From: Microbacterium terrisoli
GTDB taxonomy: Bacteria > Actinomycetota > Actinomycetes > Actinomycetales > Microbacteriaceae
Assembly (NCBI RefSeq): GCF_030866805.1
Contig: NZ_CP133019.1
Coordinates: 1,612,001 to 1,676,000 of the forward strand
Reading direction: 5' to 3'
DNA length: 64,000 nucleotides
In this document: positions 34,787-43,311 of the stretch, one piece after another
Layout: every line of letters begins with the position of its first letter
How positions within the stretch are numbered: the first letter of the stretch is position 1
The notes under the pieces: generated by a model
Databases searched by the model: none
What the model saw: only the letters and a program-made list of their open reading frames with translations
Told to the model about the DNA's origin: nothing
Position numbers and translations under genes: made by a program

Positions 34787-35787
34787 TGCGTGCGCGCCGG
34801 GTGATCTCGGCCGTCGACTCGCACACCGAGGGCATGCCGACGCGCGTGGTCACCGGCGGGGTCGGCCCGATCCCCGGCGCGACCATGAACGACCGCCGGC
34901 TGTACGCGATGGAGCACCTCGACGGGTTGCGCGGTCTGCTCATGAACGAGCCTCGCGGACACGCGTCGATGTCGGGCGCCCTGCTGCAGCCGCCCGCGCG
35001 CGAGGACGCCGACTGGGGCGTGGTCTTCATCGAGGCCAGCGGCTTTCTGCCCATGTGCGGTCACGGCACGATCGGGGTCGCGACGGTGCTCGTGGAGACA
35101 GGCATGGTGGCCGTCACCGAGCCGGTGACCGAGATCCGACTGGACGTCCCGGCGGGGCTGGTCATCGCGCGCGTCGAGGTCGAGGACGGCCGGGCACGGC
35201 GCGTGACGATCGAGAACGTGCCCAGTTTCGTCGAGCGGCTGGATGCCACGATCGAAGTCCCCGGTCACGGCACCGTGCCGTACTCGATCGCGTTCGGAGG
35301 CAACTTCTACGCGCTCGTCGACCTGGACGACGTCGGGCTGCCGTTCGATCGCGCCCGGCAAGACGACATCCTGCGCTGCGGCCTGGCGATCATGGACGCC
35401 ATCAACACGCAGCGACCTCCGCACCACCCGGTGGTGGGCGGCACCGACCACGTGCACCACGTCGAGTTCATCGCGCCGGGGTCCAACGCTGTGCGTTCGC
35501 GGCACGCGATGGCGATCCACCCCGGGTGGTTCGACCGCTCGCCCTGCGGCACGGGAACCAGCGCCCGCATGGCGGAGCTGCACGCACGCGGGCAGCTCGC
35601 CCTGCACACCGACTTCGTGAACGAATCATTCATCGGCACGGAGTTCACCGGGCGGCTGGTGGGCGAGACCGCCGTGGCGGGCATTCCGGCCGTCATCCCC
35701 ACCCTCACCGGGCGTGCGTGGGTGACCGGGCTCGGACAATACTTCCTGGACGACACGGATCCCTTCCCCGAAGGCTTCGTGTTCTGA
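34786..35787 (+). CDS. 4-hydroxyproline 2-epimerase (proline racemase family)
   Basis: Cofactor-independent epimerase, 333 residues, expected to convert trans-4-hydroxy-L-proline to cis-4-hydroxy-D-proline, the first catabolic step. Both catalytic cysteines are present: Cys91 in MCGHGTIG and Cys254 in RSPCGTGTSAR. The N-terminus has the DSHTEGMPTRVV block, and GTDHVHHVEF lies before the second Cys. Start and previous stop overlap by 1 nt (TGATG). Proline racemase activity is possible, but the neighbouring D-hydroxyproline dehydrogenase, deaminase and semialdehyde dehydrogenase favour the hydroxyproline assignment. Confidence 0.86.
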   Translation: MRARRVISAVDSHTEGMPTRVVTGGVGPIPGATMNDRRLYAMEHLDGLRGLLMNEPRGHASMSGALLQPPAREDADWGVVFIEASGFLPMCGHGTIGVATVLVETGMVAVTEPVTEIRLDVPAGLVIARVEVEDGRARRVTIENVPSFVERLDATIEVPGHGTVPYSIAFGGNFYALVDLDDVGLPFDRARQDDILRCGLAIMDAINTQRPPHHPVVGGTDHVHHVEFIAPGSNAVRSRHAMAIHPGWFDRSPCGTGTSARMAELHARGQLALHTDFVNESFIGTEFTGRLVGETAVAGIPAVIPTLTGRAWVTGLGQYFLDDTDPFPEGFVF

Positions 35788-35810
35788 CCCGCACCGATGC
35801 AAGGAGCAGC

Positions 35811-37286
35811 ATGACCGACATCGACCCGATAGCACAGCGAGCCGCCGAGGCTGCAGCACCGTACGCGGCGGTCGCGCCCGCCCGCCGAGCGGCTGCGCTG
35901 GTCTCGGTCGCCGACGCGCTGGATGCCGCAGCCTCGGACCTGATCTGCGTCGCGATGGGCGAGACCGGGCTGTCTGAAGCGCGATTGACCGGCGAAGTGC
36001 GGCGCACCTCGGGGCAGCTGCGGCTGTTCGCCGAGGTCGTCGTCGACGGCGGCTACCTCGACGCGCGCATCGACGAGGCCGACCCCGACTACGCGATCGG
36101 GGCCCGGCCCGACGTTCGCCGCGTGCTCGAACCGGTCGGGCCGGTCCTGAACTTCGCGGCCTCGAACTTTCCGTTCGCATTCTCGGTTGCAGGCGGCGAC
36201 TCGGCTGCGGCGCTGGCGGCCGGGTGTCCGTTGATCGTCAAGGCTCACTCGGGGCACCCCGAGCTTTCGCGCCGCACCGCAGCGGTGGTGGCTGCCGCCC
36301 TCGCCGACGCCGGCATGCCCGACGGAGTGTTCCAGCTCGTGGAGGGCCAGCAGGCAGGCGTGGATCTGCTCGAGGACGACCGCATCCGCGCCGGGGCGTT
36401 CACCGGATCGACACACGTGGGACGGATGCTGGCCGACATCGCCGCCGCCCGCCCGCGCCCGATCCCGTTCTTCGGCGAGCTGGGCAGCGTCAACCCGGTG
36501 TATGTGACGGCAGCTGCCGCGGCATCCGAAGCCGACCTGGTCAGCGGGTTCGTCGCCTCGGTCTCCGGCTCTGCCGGACAGCTGTGCACCAAGCCCGGAT
36601 TCCTGTTCGTGCCGCAGGGGGCAGACCTCGGAGATGTGAGGGCGGCGGTCGCCGACATCGAGGCCCACCGGCTGCTGAACCCCGGAATCGGCCGGGGCTA
36701 TGCGCAGCGACGCGATGCGGTGCTGGGAGCCCCCGGAGTGCGCGTACTCGCAGAAGGAACGGTGCGCGAGGAGAACGGGCAGCGCTTCGCGACGCCCACC
36801 GTCGTCGAAGTCGATCTCGAGACGCTGCGTGCGCACCGCGACGAGCTGCTGGACGAGACGTTCGGTCCGCTGTCGATCATCGTGCGGTACCCGGATGCTG
36901 CGGCTCTGCCGGACGTGCACCGCGACCTGTTCCCGGGAAACCTCACCGCGACCCTGCACGCCACCGACGCCGACGCCGGCGACGTCCGCGATCTGGTGGA
37001 CGCGCTGGCGGCCACGAGCGGACGGGTGCTGTTCGGCGGATGGCCGACCGGTGTGTCGGTGACTTCGGCGATGCAGCACGGCGGGCCGTTCCCGGCCACC
37101 ACAACCGATGCGACCAGTGTGGGCACCGCGGCCATCACGCGCTTTCTGCGCGGGGTGTCGTACCAGAACGCCCCGCAGTCGCTGCTGCCGCCGGCGCTGC
37201 GCGACGACAATCCCTGGGATGTGCCTCAGCATCGACGTGCGGCGGGTGCATCCCAGCGTTGGGGGAGCCTGACCGGCGCCATCTGA
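35811..37286 (+). CDS. Aldehyde dehydrogenase, probable 2-oxoglutarate semialdehyde dehydrogenase
   Basis: NAD(P)-dependent aldehyde dehydrogenase, 491 residues. LNFAASNFPFAFS lies in the cofactor site, KAHSGHPELSRR holds the conserved Lys, FTGSTHVGRML forms the Rossmann turn, and GELGS holds the general-base Glu. The catalytic Cys259 is in GQLCTKPG. This divergent pattern is that of the 2-oxoglutarate semialdehyde dehydrogenases that end hydroxyproline and pentose pathways in 2-oxoglutarate. AAGGAG lies 4 nt before ATG 35811. It is the last plus-strand gene of the island and is convergent with the second racemase-family gene, 18 nt away, without a visible terminator. Confidence 0.87.
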   Translation: MTDIDPIAQRAAEAAAPYAAVAPARRAAALVSVADALDAAASDLICVAMGETGLSEARLTGEVRRTSGQLRLFAEVVVDGGYLDARIDEADPDYAIGARPDVRRVLEPVGPVLNFAASNFPFAFSVAGGDSAAALAAGCPLIVKAHSGHPELSRRTAAVVAAALADAGMPDGVFQLVEGQQAGVDLLEDDRIRAGAFTGSTHVGRMLADIAAARPRPIPFFGELGSVNPVYVTAAAAASEADLVSGFVASVSGSAGQLCTKPGFLFVPQGADLGDVRAAVADIEAHRLLNPGIGRGYAQRRDAVLGAPGVRVLAEGTVREENGQRFATPTVVEVDLETLRAHRDELLDETFGPLSIIVRYPDAAALPDVHRDLFPGNLTATLHATDADAGDVRDLVDALAATSGRVLFGGWPTGVSVTSAMQHGGPFPATTTDATSVGTAAITRFLRGVSYQNAPQSLLPPALRDDNPWDVPQHRRAAGASQRWGSLTGAI

Positions 37287-37304
37287 TCGCAACGGGAACG
37301 TCGC

Positions 37305-38288
37305 TCAGCGCAGGCTGAATCCCTGCGGCAGAGGATCGCCCTCGTCCAGTTCGAAAGTGCTGGCACCCACCCGATGCGCCATCCCGGTGACCTCGGGAAT
37401 CACTCCGTGCGCGGTGTGGGCGGCCACGCGCGCCGTGAAGCGCGTGCCGATGAGGGAGTCGTGGGTGAGCTGCTCGTGGTCGGCGAGCTGTCCCGACGCC
37501 GACAGCAGCGCGACCCGCGCGGCCGTGCCCGACCCGCACGGACTGCGATCGACCTCGCCGTCGGCGAACACCGTGACGTTGCGCTGCCAGGGTCCGGTCT
37601 CGGTGCGTCCGAGATCGTCCACGAGGATCGTGCCGTACACGCCCGACAGTCGGTCATCGTCCAGTCGGGCAGCCGGGTGCTCGTCCAGCGCCCACTTGAT
37701 CTCCCGCCCGATGCGGATCAGCTCCGCCGTGTCGTCGGGGCGCACGGTCAGGCCGACCGACGCTGCCGGCAGCGTCGCGTACACCGCGCCGCCGAAGATG
37801 AGATCCACCGACACGGTGCCGCGGCTGGTGGGCAGCAGGATGCCGCGGGCCAGCACGCGCGATTCGACATTGCGGAACACGACCGACCTCGTGCGTCCAC
37901 CCGATCGTTGCACCCGGGCCTGCACACGGCCGCTGGGCACGTCGATCGTCACGATCGCCTCGCCGTCATCGACCCGTGAGACTCGACCCGTGCGCACGGC
38001 CCACGCGCCCAGCGCGATGGTGCCGTGCCCGCACGCGGTCGAGAAGCCGTCCTTGTGCCAGAACAGCACTCCGAAGTCGGCGCCGTCGTCATCGGGCGGA
38101 GTGATGAATCCGCCGTACATGTCGTCGTGGCCCCGTGGCTCGAGGCACAGGAATCTTCGCACGTCGTCGGCGGGACCCGTCAGGGCGTTCACGCGCCGCG
38201 AGGCCACATCGACACCCTCTGTGGGAACGCCCTCCACGATGCGGAACGGCTCGCCGGCGGTGTGCCAGTCCTCGGTGCTCCACCGCAT
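37305..38288 (-). CDS. Second proline racemase-family protein (candidate trans-3-hydroxyproline dehydratase or epimerase)
   Basis: A 327-residue paralogue of the epimerase, clearly diverged from it. It has Cys86 in [11 protein letters not shown] and Cys251 in [11 protein letters not shown], so both catalytic cysteines of racemases and epimerases are kept. Known trans-3-hydroxy-L-proline dehydratases usually carry Thr at the second position, so the residues alone do not support a dehydratase. The adjacent upstream gene, however, encodes an ornithine-cyclodeaminase-family reductase, the usual partner of that dehydratase. AAGGAGG lies 5 nt before the ATG. The pair probably forms one transcript from the promoter at 39.29 kb. 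Confidence 0.8.
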   Translation of the reverse strand: MRWSTEDWHTAGEPFRIVEGVPTEGVDVASRRVNALTGPADDVRRFLCLEPRGHDDMYGGFITPPDDDGADFGVLFWHKDGFSTACGHGTIALGAWAVRTGRVSRVDDGEAIVTIDVPSGRVQARVQRSGGRTRSVVFRNVESRVLARGILLPTSRGTVSVDLIFGGAVYATLPAASVGLTVRPDDTAELIRIGREIKWALDEHPAARLDDDRLSGVYGTILVDDLGRTETGPWQRNVTVFADGEVDRSPCGSGTAARVALLSASGQLADHEQLTHDSLIGTRFTARVAAHTAHGVIPEVTGMAHRVGASTFELDEGDPLPQGFSLR

Positions 38289-38319
38289 CGCGGCCTCCTT
38301 CAGACGTGATGATCGTGTT

Positions 38320-38343
38320 GGTCGTGCGGTCGTGCGGTCGTGC
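38320..38343. repeat. Three tandem copies of GGTCGTGC between the two minus-strand island genes
   Basis: Three perfect 8-bp units fill part of the 59-nt spacer between the reductase stop and the racemase-family ribosome site. There is no obvious role; slippage could change the spacing. Confidence 0.75.
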
Positions 38344-38347
38344 GAAC

Positions 38348-39286
38348 TCAGAGCCGGTCCATGACCAGCCGGGCGACGGCGAGGTCCTGCCAGCCCATGC
38401 CGCAGGTCTTGATCACGCGCGGCCGATCTCTGGCCGCGACGAAGCCCTCGGCGAACACCTCGCGGAACTCGACCACCTCATCGGTCGCGAGCGCTCCGTC
38501 GGCGACGGCGAGGATGACGTCGCCGGCCTCGGTGCGGGCGACGTGCGCGGTCTCCACGACCACCTGGGCCCGCCCCAGCAGTGCCGCGGGCAGTTCGCGG
38601 CGTGCCGGGTCGTGCGAGCCGACCGCGATCACCGTGGCCTGGTCGCCGACGGAGGCCGCTTCGAACAGCGGCTCACCGGCGGTCGTGGCGCACACGATCA
38701 GGTCGCTGCCGGCGAGGTCGTCGATGGTGCCGGGGACGATTTCGGCATCGGGTGCCAGTTCGCGCGCGGCAGCACAGGCGCGCCGGGTGCGTACGGGGTC
38801 GCGGCCGATCATGCGCACGTGCTGGATTGGGCGGATGGCGGCGAGGGCGCCCACGTGGGCCACCCCCTGCGGCCCGGTTCCGAAGATGACCGCGGTCGCG
38901 GCATCCGGGTCCGCCAGCACGTCGGCTGCGGCGGCGCTGACCGCCGGCGTGCGCAGGGTCGTCAGTGTCGTGCCGTCCAGCACCGCGACAGGGGTGAGCG
39001 TCGCCGCGTCGATGACCACGTAGAGCGCCTGGATGCGTGGCACCGTGCGACCCGGCACGTCGGGGGAGACCGTTGCCAGCTTCTGACCCACGACGCCTCG
39101 CAGCGCCGATGGCATCAGCAGGAGCTGGCCCGTGGGCACGTCGACGATGGAGCGCGCGGGGTCGTCGGAGGGGTCGAAGCCGCCGCGCACGACCGATGCG
39201 ATGGCATCGATGGCCTCGCGCAGGGACACGAGGCGCAGCAGTTGATCGCCGTCGATCAGCCGAAGGGAGGAGACGAGTCCGGGCAT
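38348..39286 (-). CDS. Ornithine cyclodeaminase-family protein, candidate pyrroline-2-carboxylate reductase
   Basis: NAD(P)-binding protein of the OCD/mu-crystallin family, 312 residues. The Rossmann motif is [19 protein letters not shown] near residue 125, preceded by [22 protein letters not shown]; the Arg-rich N-terminal barrel contains GQLLLMPS. In hydroxyproline clusters this family reduces 1-pyrroline-2-carboxylate to L-proline. ATG 39286 is leaderless, with TAGGAT 6 nt upstream on this strand; a GTG two codons earlier would overlap the expected transcription start. The upstream operator (site 4) covers the -35 and spacer. True ornithine cyclodeaminase activity cannot be excluded. Confidence 0.82.
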   Translation of the reverse strand: MPGLVSSLRLIDGDQLLRLVSLREAIDAIASVVRGGFDPSDDPARSIVDVPTGQLLLMPSALRGVVGQKLATVSPDVPGRTVPRIQALYVVIDAATLTPVAVLDGTTLTTLRTPAVSAAAADVLADPDAATAVIFGTGPQGVAHVGALAAIRPIQHVRMIGRDPVRTRRACAAARELAPDAEIVPGTIDDLAGSDLIVCATTAGEPLFEAASVGDQATVIAVGSHDPARRELPAALLGRAQVVVETAHVARTEAGDVILAVADGALATDEVVEFREVFAEGFVAARDRPRVIKTCGMGWQDLAVARLVMDRL

Positions 39287-39292
39287 GTCCAC

Positions 39293-39321
39293 ATCCTACG
39301 AGGTAATGCATCACGTAGCAC
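39293..39321 (-). promoter_or_regulatory. Promoter of the minus-strand island genes with operator site 4
   Basis: On the minus strand TAGGAT (39293-39298) is 6 nt before the reductase ATG. The plus-strand sequence 39303-39321, GTAATGCAT-C-ACGTAGCAC, is a weaker version of the island palindrome (about 6 of 9 and 7 of 9 half-site matches). It lies over the -35 and spacer. Confidence 0.5.
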
Positions 39322-39541
39322 CGCGGCAGGCCGCCGAGGCCATGACACCGCGAAGTCGACCGCGGATGTCGCCTCCGGACCGCTCGGTTCGCGGCATCCC
39401 TTCGGATCTGGCAGAATTGAGGTTTGGAACGCCGCTCGACCCTCTATCCGGCGTGCGCTTCCACCTCAGAGCTTCCCGCCGGGTGTGCACCCCACGCTCC
39501 AGGCGACCGGTTCATCGCTTCCATACACATTCAGGAGAATC

Positions 39542-39955
39542 GTGGCTGTCAAGATCCGTCTCAAGCGGCTCGGCAAGATCCGTGCCCCGTACTACCGCAT
39601 CGTCGTCGCCGACTCGCGCACCAAGCGCGACGGCCGCGTGATCGAAGAGATCGGAAAGTACCACCCCACCGAGGAGCCCTCGTTCATCGAGGTCGACTCC
39701 GAGCGCGCGCAGTACTGGCTGGGTGTCGGTGCGCAGCCGACCGAGCAGGTGCGTGCCATCCTCAAGCTCACGGGTGACTGGGGCAGGTTCAAGGGCGACG
39801 CGAACGCCGTGTCGACCGTGAAGGTCAAGGAGCCCAAGGCCGCGTTCGAGGTCGACTCGTCGAAGAAGTCGGTCATCAAGCCCAAGGCGGACAAGAAGGC
39901 AGAAGCCCCCGCCGCAGCTGACGCCGAGGCCGCTGCCGCGGCCGACGCCGAGTAA
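39542..39955 (+). CDS. rpsP: 30S ribosomal protein S16
   Basis: Small-subunit protein, 137 residues. The conserved core is [31 protein letters not shown] and IEEIGKYHP. After about residue 80 it has an actinobacterial-type tail ending in an Ala/Glu-rich run ([18 protein letters not shown]). GTG 39542 is preceded by CAGGAG. It opens the khpA-rimM-trmD operon. The 220 nt upstream contain no gene; a possible -10, CAGAAT, lies about 130 nt before the start. Confidence 0.96.
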   Translation: MAVKIRLKRLGKIRAPYYRIVVADSRTKRDGRVIEEIGKYHPTEEPSFIEVDSERAQYWLGVGAQPTEQVRAILKLTGDWGRFKGDANAVSTVKVKEPKAAFEVDSSKKSVIKPKADKKAEAPAAADAEAAAAADAE

Positions 39956-39960
39956 CCCTC

Positions 39961-40191
39961 GTGCTGGCCGCCGCGCTCGAGCACGTCGTCAAGGCGATCG
40001 TGGATCACCCCGACGAAGTGCGCATCGATGAGTCGACGTCGCCTCGCGGCGACGTGCTCGAAGTGCACGTGCACCCGGAGGACCGGGGTCGTGTGATCGG
40101 GCGCGGCGGTCGCACCGCCAAAGCCCTGCGTACTGTCATCTCCGCTCTCGCAGACGGACGACGCGTTCGCGTCGATGTCGCGGACGACTGA
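39961..40191 (+). CDS. khpA: KH-domain RNA-binding protein KhpA
   Basis: Small RNA-binding protein, 76 residues, of the KhpA/YlqC family. The single KH domain includes the GxxG loop in VIGRGGRTAKALRTVI. It usually sits between rpsP and rimM, as here. The GTG start lies 5 nt after the rpsP stop and the next start is 1 nt after its own stop, so it belongs to the ribosome-maturation operon. Family members partner with KhpB in RNA metabolism linked to cell division. Confidence 0.93.
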   Translation: MLAAALEHVVKAIVDHPDEVRIDESTSPRGDVLEVHVHPEDRGRVIGRGGRTAKALRTVISALADGRRVRVDVADD

Positions 40192-40192
40192 G

Positions 40193-40873
40193 ATGACGAC
40201 GCAGGATCAGCCGGACGAGGGCGCAGCCGTCGCGCCGGCGAAGAAGCGCACGCCCAAACCCGTCGGCACCCAGCTGCGGGTGGGACGCCTTCTGAAGGCG
40301 CACGGGCTGAAGGGGGCATTGAAGCTCGAGCTGTACACCGACGACCCGGACGGGCGCTTCGTCGCCGGTGCGACGTTCACTCTGCAGGTGCCGGAGTCCT
40401 CGCCCTGGCACGGCAGGTCGGTGACCGTGCGCGAGTTCCGGTGGATGAACTCGCACCCCGTGGTCTTCCTCGAGGGCGTGAACGACCGCACCGCAGCCGA
40501 GGAGCTGGTCAAGGCGATCCTGTGGATCGAATCCGACCCGTCGCAGCCCGCAGAAGACGACGCCTGGTACGACCACCAGCTCGTGGGTCTGGAGGTCGTG
40601 CGCGACGGAGAGGTCGTCGGACGTGTCGCCCGCGTCGACCACCTGCCCGCCCAGGACCTGCTGATCGTCACGCACGGCGATCGCGAAGTGCTGGTTCCGT
40701 TCGTGAAGGCCATCGTGCCGGTGGTGGATGTCGCGGCCCGACGCGTGATCGTCACCCCTCCGACGGGACTGTTCGAGGAGGTGCCTGCGGACGACGATGA
40801 GGATGCCGCGGCCGGTGCGCCGTCGCGGGCTGAGAAGGACCCGCCGCGCGGGGCCGGCGCGCAGGACGACTGA
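40193..40873 (+). CDS. rimM: Ribosome maturation factor RimM
   Basis: 30S assembly factor that binds S19, 226 residues. The RimM domain starts [29 protein letters not shown] near residue 29 and contains the PRC-barrel part [13 protein letters not shown] then [17 protein letters not shown]. There is a basic/Pro N-terminal extension of about 25 residues and an acidic then Arg-rich C-terminal tail. Start ATG 40193 is 1 nt after khpA, and its stop overlaps trmD (TGATG), so translation is coupled. Confidence 0.95.
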   Translation: MTTQDQPDEGAAVAPAKKRTPKPVGTQLRVGRLLKAHGLKGALKLELYTDDPDGRFVAGATFTLQVPESSPWHGRSVTVREFRWMNSHPVVFLEGVNDRTAAEELVKAILWIESDPSQPAEDDAWYDHQLVGLEVVRDGEVVGRVARVDHLPAQDLLIVTHGDREVLVPFVKAIVPVVDVAARRVIVTPPTGLFEEVPADDDEDAAAGAPSRAEKDPPRGAGAQDD

Positions 40874-41598
40874 TGCGCATCGACGTCGTCACGATCTTTC
40901 CGGCGTTCTTCGACGTGCTGGAGGTCTCGCTGCTCGGCAGGGCCCGGGCCAGCGGTCTGCTCGACGTACGCGTGCACGATCTGCGCGACTGGACGCACGA
41001 CCGGCATCGCACGGTCGACGACACGCCCTACGGCGGCGGCGCCGGCATGGTCATGAAGCCCGAACCCTGGGGCGAGGCGCTGGATGCCGTGATCCCGGCC
41101 GATCCGGCCGCTGAGCGAGCCGAAGGCGAGACGCAGCGCCCCACCATCGTCTTCCCTTCACCGGCAGGCGAGCTGTTCACGCAGGCGATGGCGCGCGACT
41201 TCAGCACCCGCGACCATCTCGTGTTCGGATGCGGCCGCTACGAGGGCATCGACGAGCGCGTGTTCGACGACGCCCACACCCGCGGCGAGGTGCGGCTGGT
41301 GAGCCTCGGCGACTATGTGCTCAACGGGGGAGAAGTCGCCGTCATGGCGATGATCGAGGCGGTCGGACGGCTGATCCCCGGCGTCGTCGGCAACCCCGAG
41401 AGCCTGATCGAGGAGTCGCACGAGGACGGCCTGCTCGAATACCCGAGCTACACGAAGCCGGCGCTGTGGCGAGGCCGTGAGGTGCCGCCGATCCTGCTCA
41501 GCGGCAATCACGGTGCGATCGCGCAGTGGCGCCGCGAGCAGCAGATCGTCCGGACGCGCGAGCGGCGCCCGGACCTGCTTGCGGGCGACGACGCCTGA
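40873..41598 (+). CDS. trmD: tRNA (guanine(37)-N1)-methyltransferase TrmD
   Basis: SPOUT-family methyltransferase, 241 residues, modifying G37 next to the anticodon. [41 protein letters not shown] (the knot) and [13 protein letters not shown] are diagnostic. The C-terminal block [23 protein letters not shown] is complete. It ends the rpsP operon here; rplS, which often follows directly, is 1.7 kb further on after map and a membrane-protein gene. Confidence 0.97.
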   Translation: MRIDVVTIFPAFFDVLEVSLLGRARASGLLDVRVHDLRDWTHDRHRTVDDTPYGGGAGMVMKPEPWGEALDAVIPADPAAERAEGETQRPTIVFPSPAGELFTQAMARDFSTRDHLVFGCGRYEGIDERVFDDAHTRGEVRLVSLGDYVLNGGEVAVMAMIEAVGRLIPGVVGNPESLIEESHEDGLLEYPSYTKPALWRGREVPPILLSGNHGAIAQWRREQQIVRTRERRPDLLAGDDA

Positions 41599-41628
41599 CC
41601 CGCGCGCGGTCGACGGAAGGACTTTCAG

Positions 41629-41669
41629 CCGAGACGAGGGCTTTCGGGCGCCGAGAGTCCTCATCTCGG
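41629..41669. terminator. Long hairpin between convergent trmD and map
   Basis: Arms 41629-41647 and 41651-41669 pair over 19 bp with one C-A mismatch and two G-U pairs around a 3-nt loop (GCG). It lies 31 nt after trmD and 39 nt after map, suiting a bidirectional terminator or a REP-like element. There is no U-run on the plus strand. Confidence 0.6.
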
Positions 41670-41707
41670 CGGATTGCCCTCGCGCCGGCAGGCCGGTCCG
41701 AGCCGGA

Positions 41708-42487
41708 TCAAGCGCCGATGTGCGAGCGGTCGGTCAGGACGATCGGGCCGTCTGCGGTGATCGCGATCGTGTGCTCGGAGTGGGCGCCGCGAGAACCGTC
41801 GGCGCTGCGCAGGGTCCAGCCGTCGGCGTCGGTGATCAGCTCGTCGGTGGTCGCCAGGAACCAGGGCTCGATCGCGATGACCAGTCCCTCGCGCAGTGGG
41901 TAACCGCGCCCGGCGCGGCCGTCGTTGGGCACGTGCGGGTCGCCGTGCATGATGTGGCCGACGCCGTGTCCGCCGAAGTCGGTGTTGATCTCATAGCCGT
42001 CGCCGTGGGCGACCGCGGCGATCGCCGCCGACAGGTCGCCGATGCGGTTGCCGACGGTCGCCGCCGCGATCGCAGCATCCAGTGCCTTCTCGGTGGTCTC
42101 GATCAGCGCGAGATCCTCGTCGCGCGGGGTGCCGACCACGAACGACACCGCTGAGTCGGCGACCCAACCGTCGATCGAGACCGCGAAGTCCAGCGAGACC
42201 AGGTCGCCGTCGCGCAGCGCGTAGTCGTGGGGCAGCCCGTGCAGCACGGCGTCGTTGACCGACGTGCAGATGACCTTGCCGAACGGGCCGGAGCCGAACG
42301 AGGGAGCGTAGTCGATGTAGCACGATTCGGCGCCGGCTTTGCGGATCAACTCGTGAGCGCGCTTGTCGATCGTCAGCAGGTTCGTGCCGACCTTCGTGTC
42401 GTCGCGAAGCGTGGCCAGGGCTTCTGCCACGAATCGGCCTGCCGGTCGCATCTGCTCGATCTCGGCAGGGGTGCGCAACTCGATCAT
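41708..42487 (-). CDS. map: Type I methionine aminopeptidase
   Basis: Removes the initiator Met from nascent proteins in the cytoplasm. At 259 residues, the five metal ligands can be recognised: two Asp in SLDFAVSIDGWVADSAVSF, His in GGHGVGHIMH, Glu in IAIEPW and Glu in AHSEHTI. GAGAGGAAC precedes ATG 42487. It is divergent from a small membrane-protein gene and convergent with trmD. In many actinobacteria map lies next to secY and adk; this copy is alone and may be one of two in the genome. Confidence 0.94.
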   Translation of the reverse strand: MIELRTPAEIEQMRPAGRFVAEALATLRDDTKVGTNLLTIDKRAHELIRKAGAESCYIDYAPSFGSGPFGKVICTSVNDAVLHGLPHDYALRDGDLVSLDFAVSIDGWVADSAVSFVVGTPRDEDLALIETTEKALDAAIAAATVGNRIGDLSAAIAAVAHGDGYEINTDFGGHGVGHIMHGDPHVPNDGRAGRGYPLREGLVIAIEPWFLATTDELITDADGWTLRSADGSRGAHSEHTIAITADGPIVLTDRSHIGA

Positions 42488-42589
42488 CGTGTTCCTCTCG
42501 TCGTGTCCATTCTCGCGGATGCCGGGGGCGCCCGCTGTGAATCGCCCGCGGCTCGCCCACCGGCCGGCCTGCCGTACATCCCGCGAAGG

Positions 42590-42595
42590 TACGAT
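42590..42595 (+). promoter_or_regulatory. -10 box of the 170-aa membrane protein gene (leaderless)
   Basis: TACGAT, then CTGAGC, then ATG 42602. Confidence 0.5.
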
Positions 42596-42601
42596 CTGAG
42601 C

Positions 42602-43114
42602 ATGTGGATGCGACGCGGCTTGTTCGCCTGGCTGCTGCCGGCGGCGATCGTCCTGCCGGTGTGGTTGGTGGTGGGCTGGGCGATCTTCAACGCGGGTGGA
42701 TGGGCGTTTCTGGGGGTGATCTTCTTCGCAGCCCCGGCGGTGCTGGTGGGCGAGGTGATCATCGCGCTGCTCATTCGCGCACGGCCGACGGTGCGATCCT
42801 TCCGTGCGGTGTCGTGGTGGGATGCGCTCTGGATCACGGTCTGGCACCTGCTGGTGATCGCGTACGGGCTGTTCCTGCAGGCGGCGTTCGCTCCGATTCT
42901 GGTCGGCGCGATCATCGCCTTCCTCGCGCTGTTCTGGTCGTCGCTCGCCCAGCTGTGGAACGAGGCACGCGGGTCGTTCTCTCGGCTGTCACCGGGCAGC
43001 GGGCCTGCGGATGTGCCGCATGAGGAGACGCTCCGGCAGCGCGGCAGCGCGCACGCCGACGTCATCGTCGTCAACGAGGTCGGCCGACCCGGCGACGGGC
43101 GCTCCGCGCACTGA
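42602..43114 (+). CDS. Hypothetical membrane protein, 170 aa, three to four TM segments
   Basis: I do not recognise a named family. The protein begins MWMRRGLFAWLLPAAIVLPV. It has hydrophobic segments at about residues 8-27, 33-60 and 80-115, the last containing ITVWHLLVIAYGLFLQAAFAPILVG, and a soluble C-terminal tail of about 50 residues. Trp is frequent near segment borders. A Trp-rich, permease-like small protein with no visible catalytic motif, it could be an accessory membrane subunit. The leaderless start argues that it is a real gene. It is divergent from map. Confidence 0.65.
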   Translation: MWMRRGLFAWLLPAAIVLPVWLVVGWAIFNAGGWAFLGVIFFAAPAVLVGEVIIALLIRARPTVRSFRAVSWWDALWITVWHLLVIAYGLFLQAAFAPILVGAIIAFLALFWSSLAQLWNEARGSFSRLSPGSGPADVPHEETLRQRGSAHADVIVVNEVGRPGDGRSAH

Positions 43115-43151
43115 CATCGGGCGCCGTGCGCGCGGAGACCGCCGTGACGTT

Positions 43152-43180
43152 TTGGTGCGGGGTGCTGTCCATGGCAGAAT
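43152..43180 (+). promoter_or_regulatory. Probable rplS promoter
   Basis: TTGGTG (43152-43157) and CAGAAT (43175-43180) are separated by 17 nt, leaving a leader of about 125 nt before rplS. The local string GGCAGAAT also occurs upstream of rpsP (near 39410). No conserved leader structure was recognised. Confidence 0.4.
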
Positions 43181-43311
43181 GATTGTTTGTGCCCGCGCAC
43201 CGGTTCTGCCTCAGGGGAGCCCGCGCATCGTCCTGATCGCGCAGCGAGCACCGAATCTCTTATCCCATTCACTTCGCGGTCGACCTGTGGCGGCCGCAGA
43301 GAGACATGATC

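Noticed and set aside
25119..39541. Mobile element carrying the hydroxyproline island
   Set aside because: I looked for integrase, transposase, terminal inverted repeats and flanking tRNA; none is visible, and base and codon use look like those of the neighbours.
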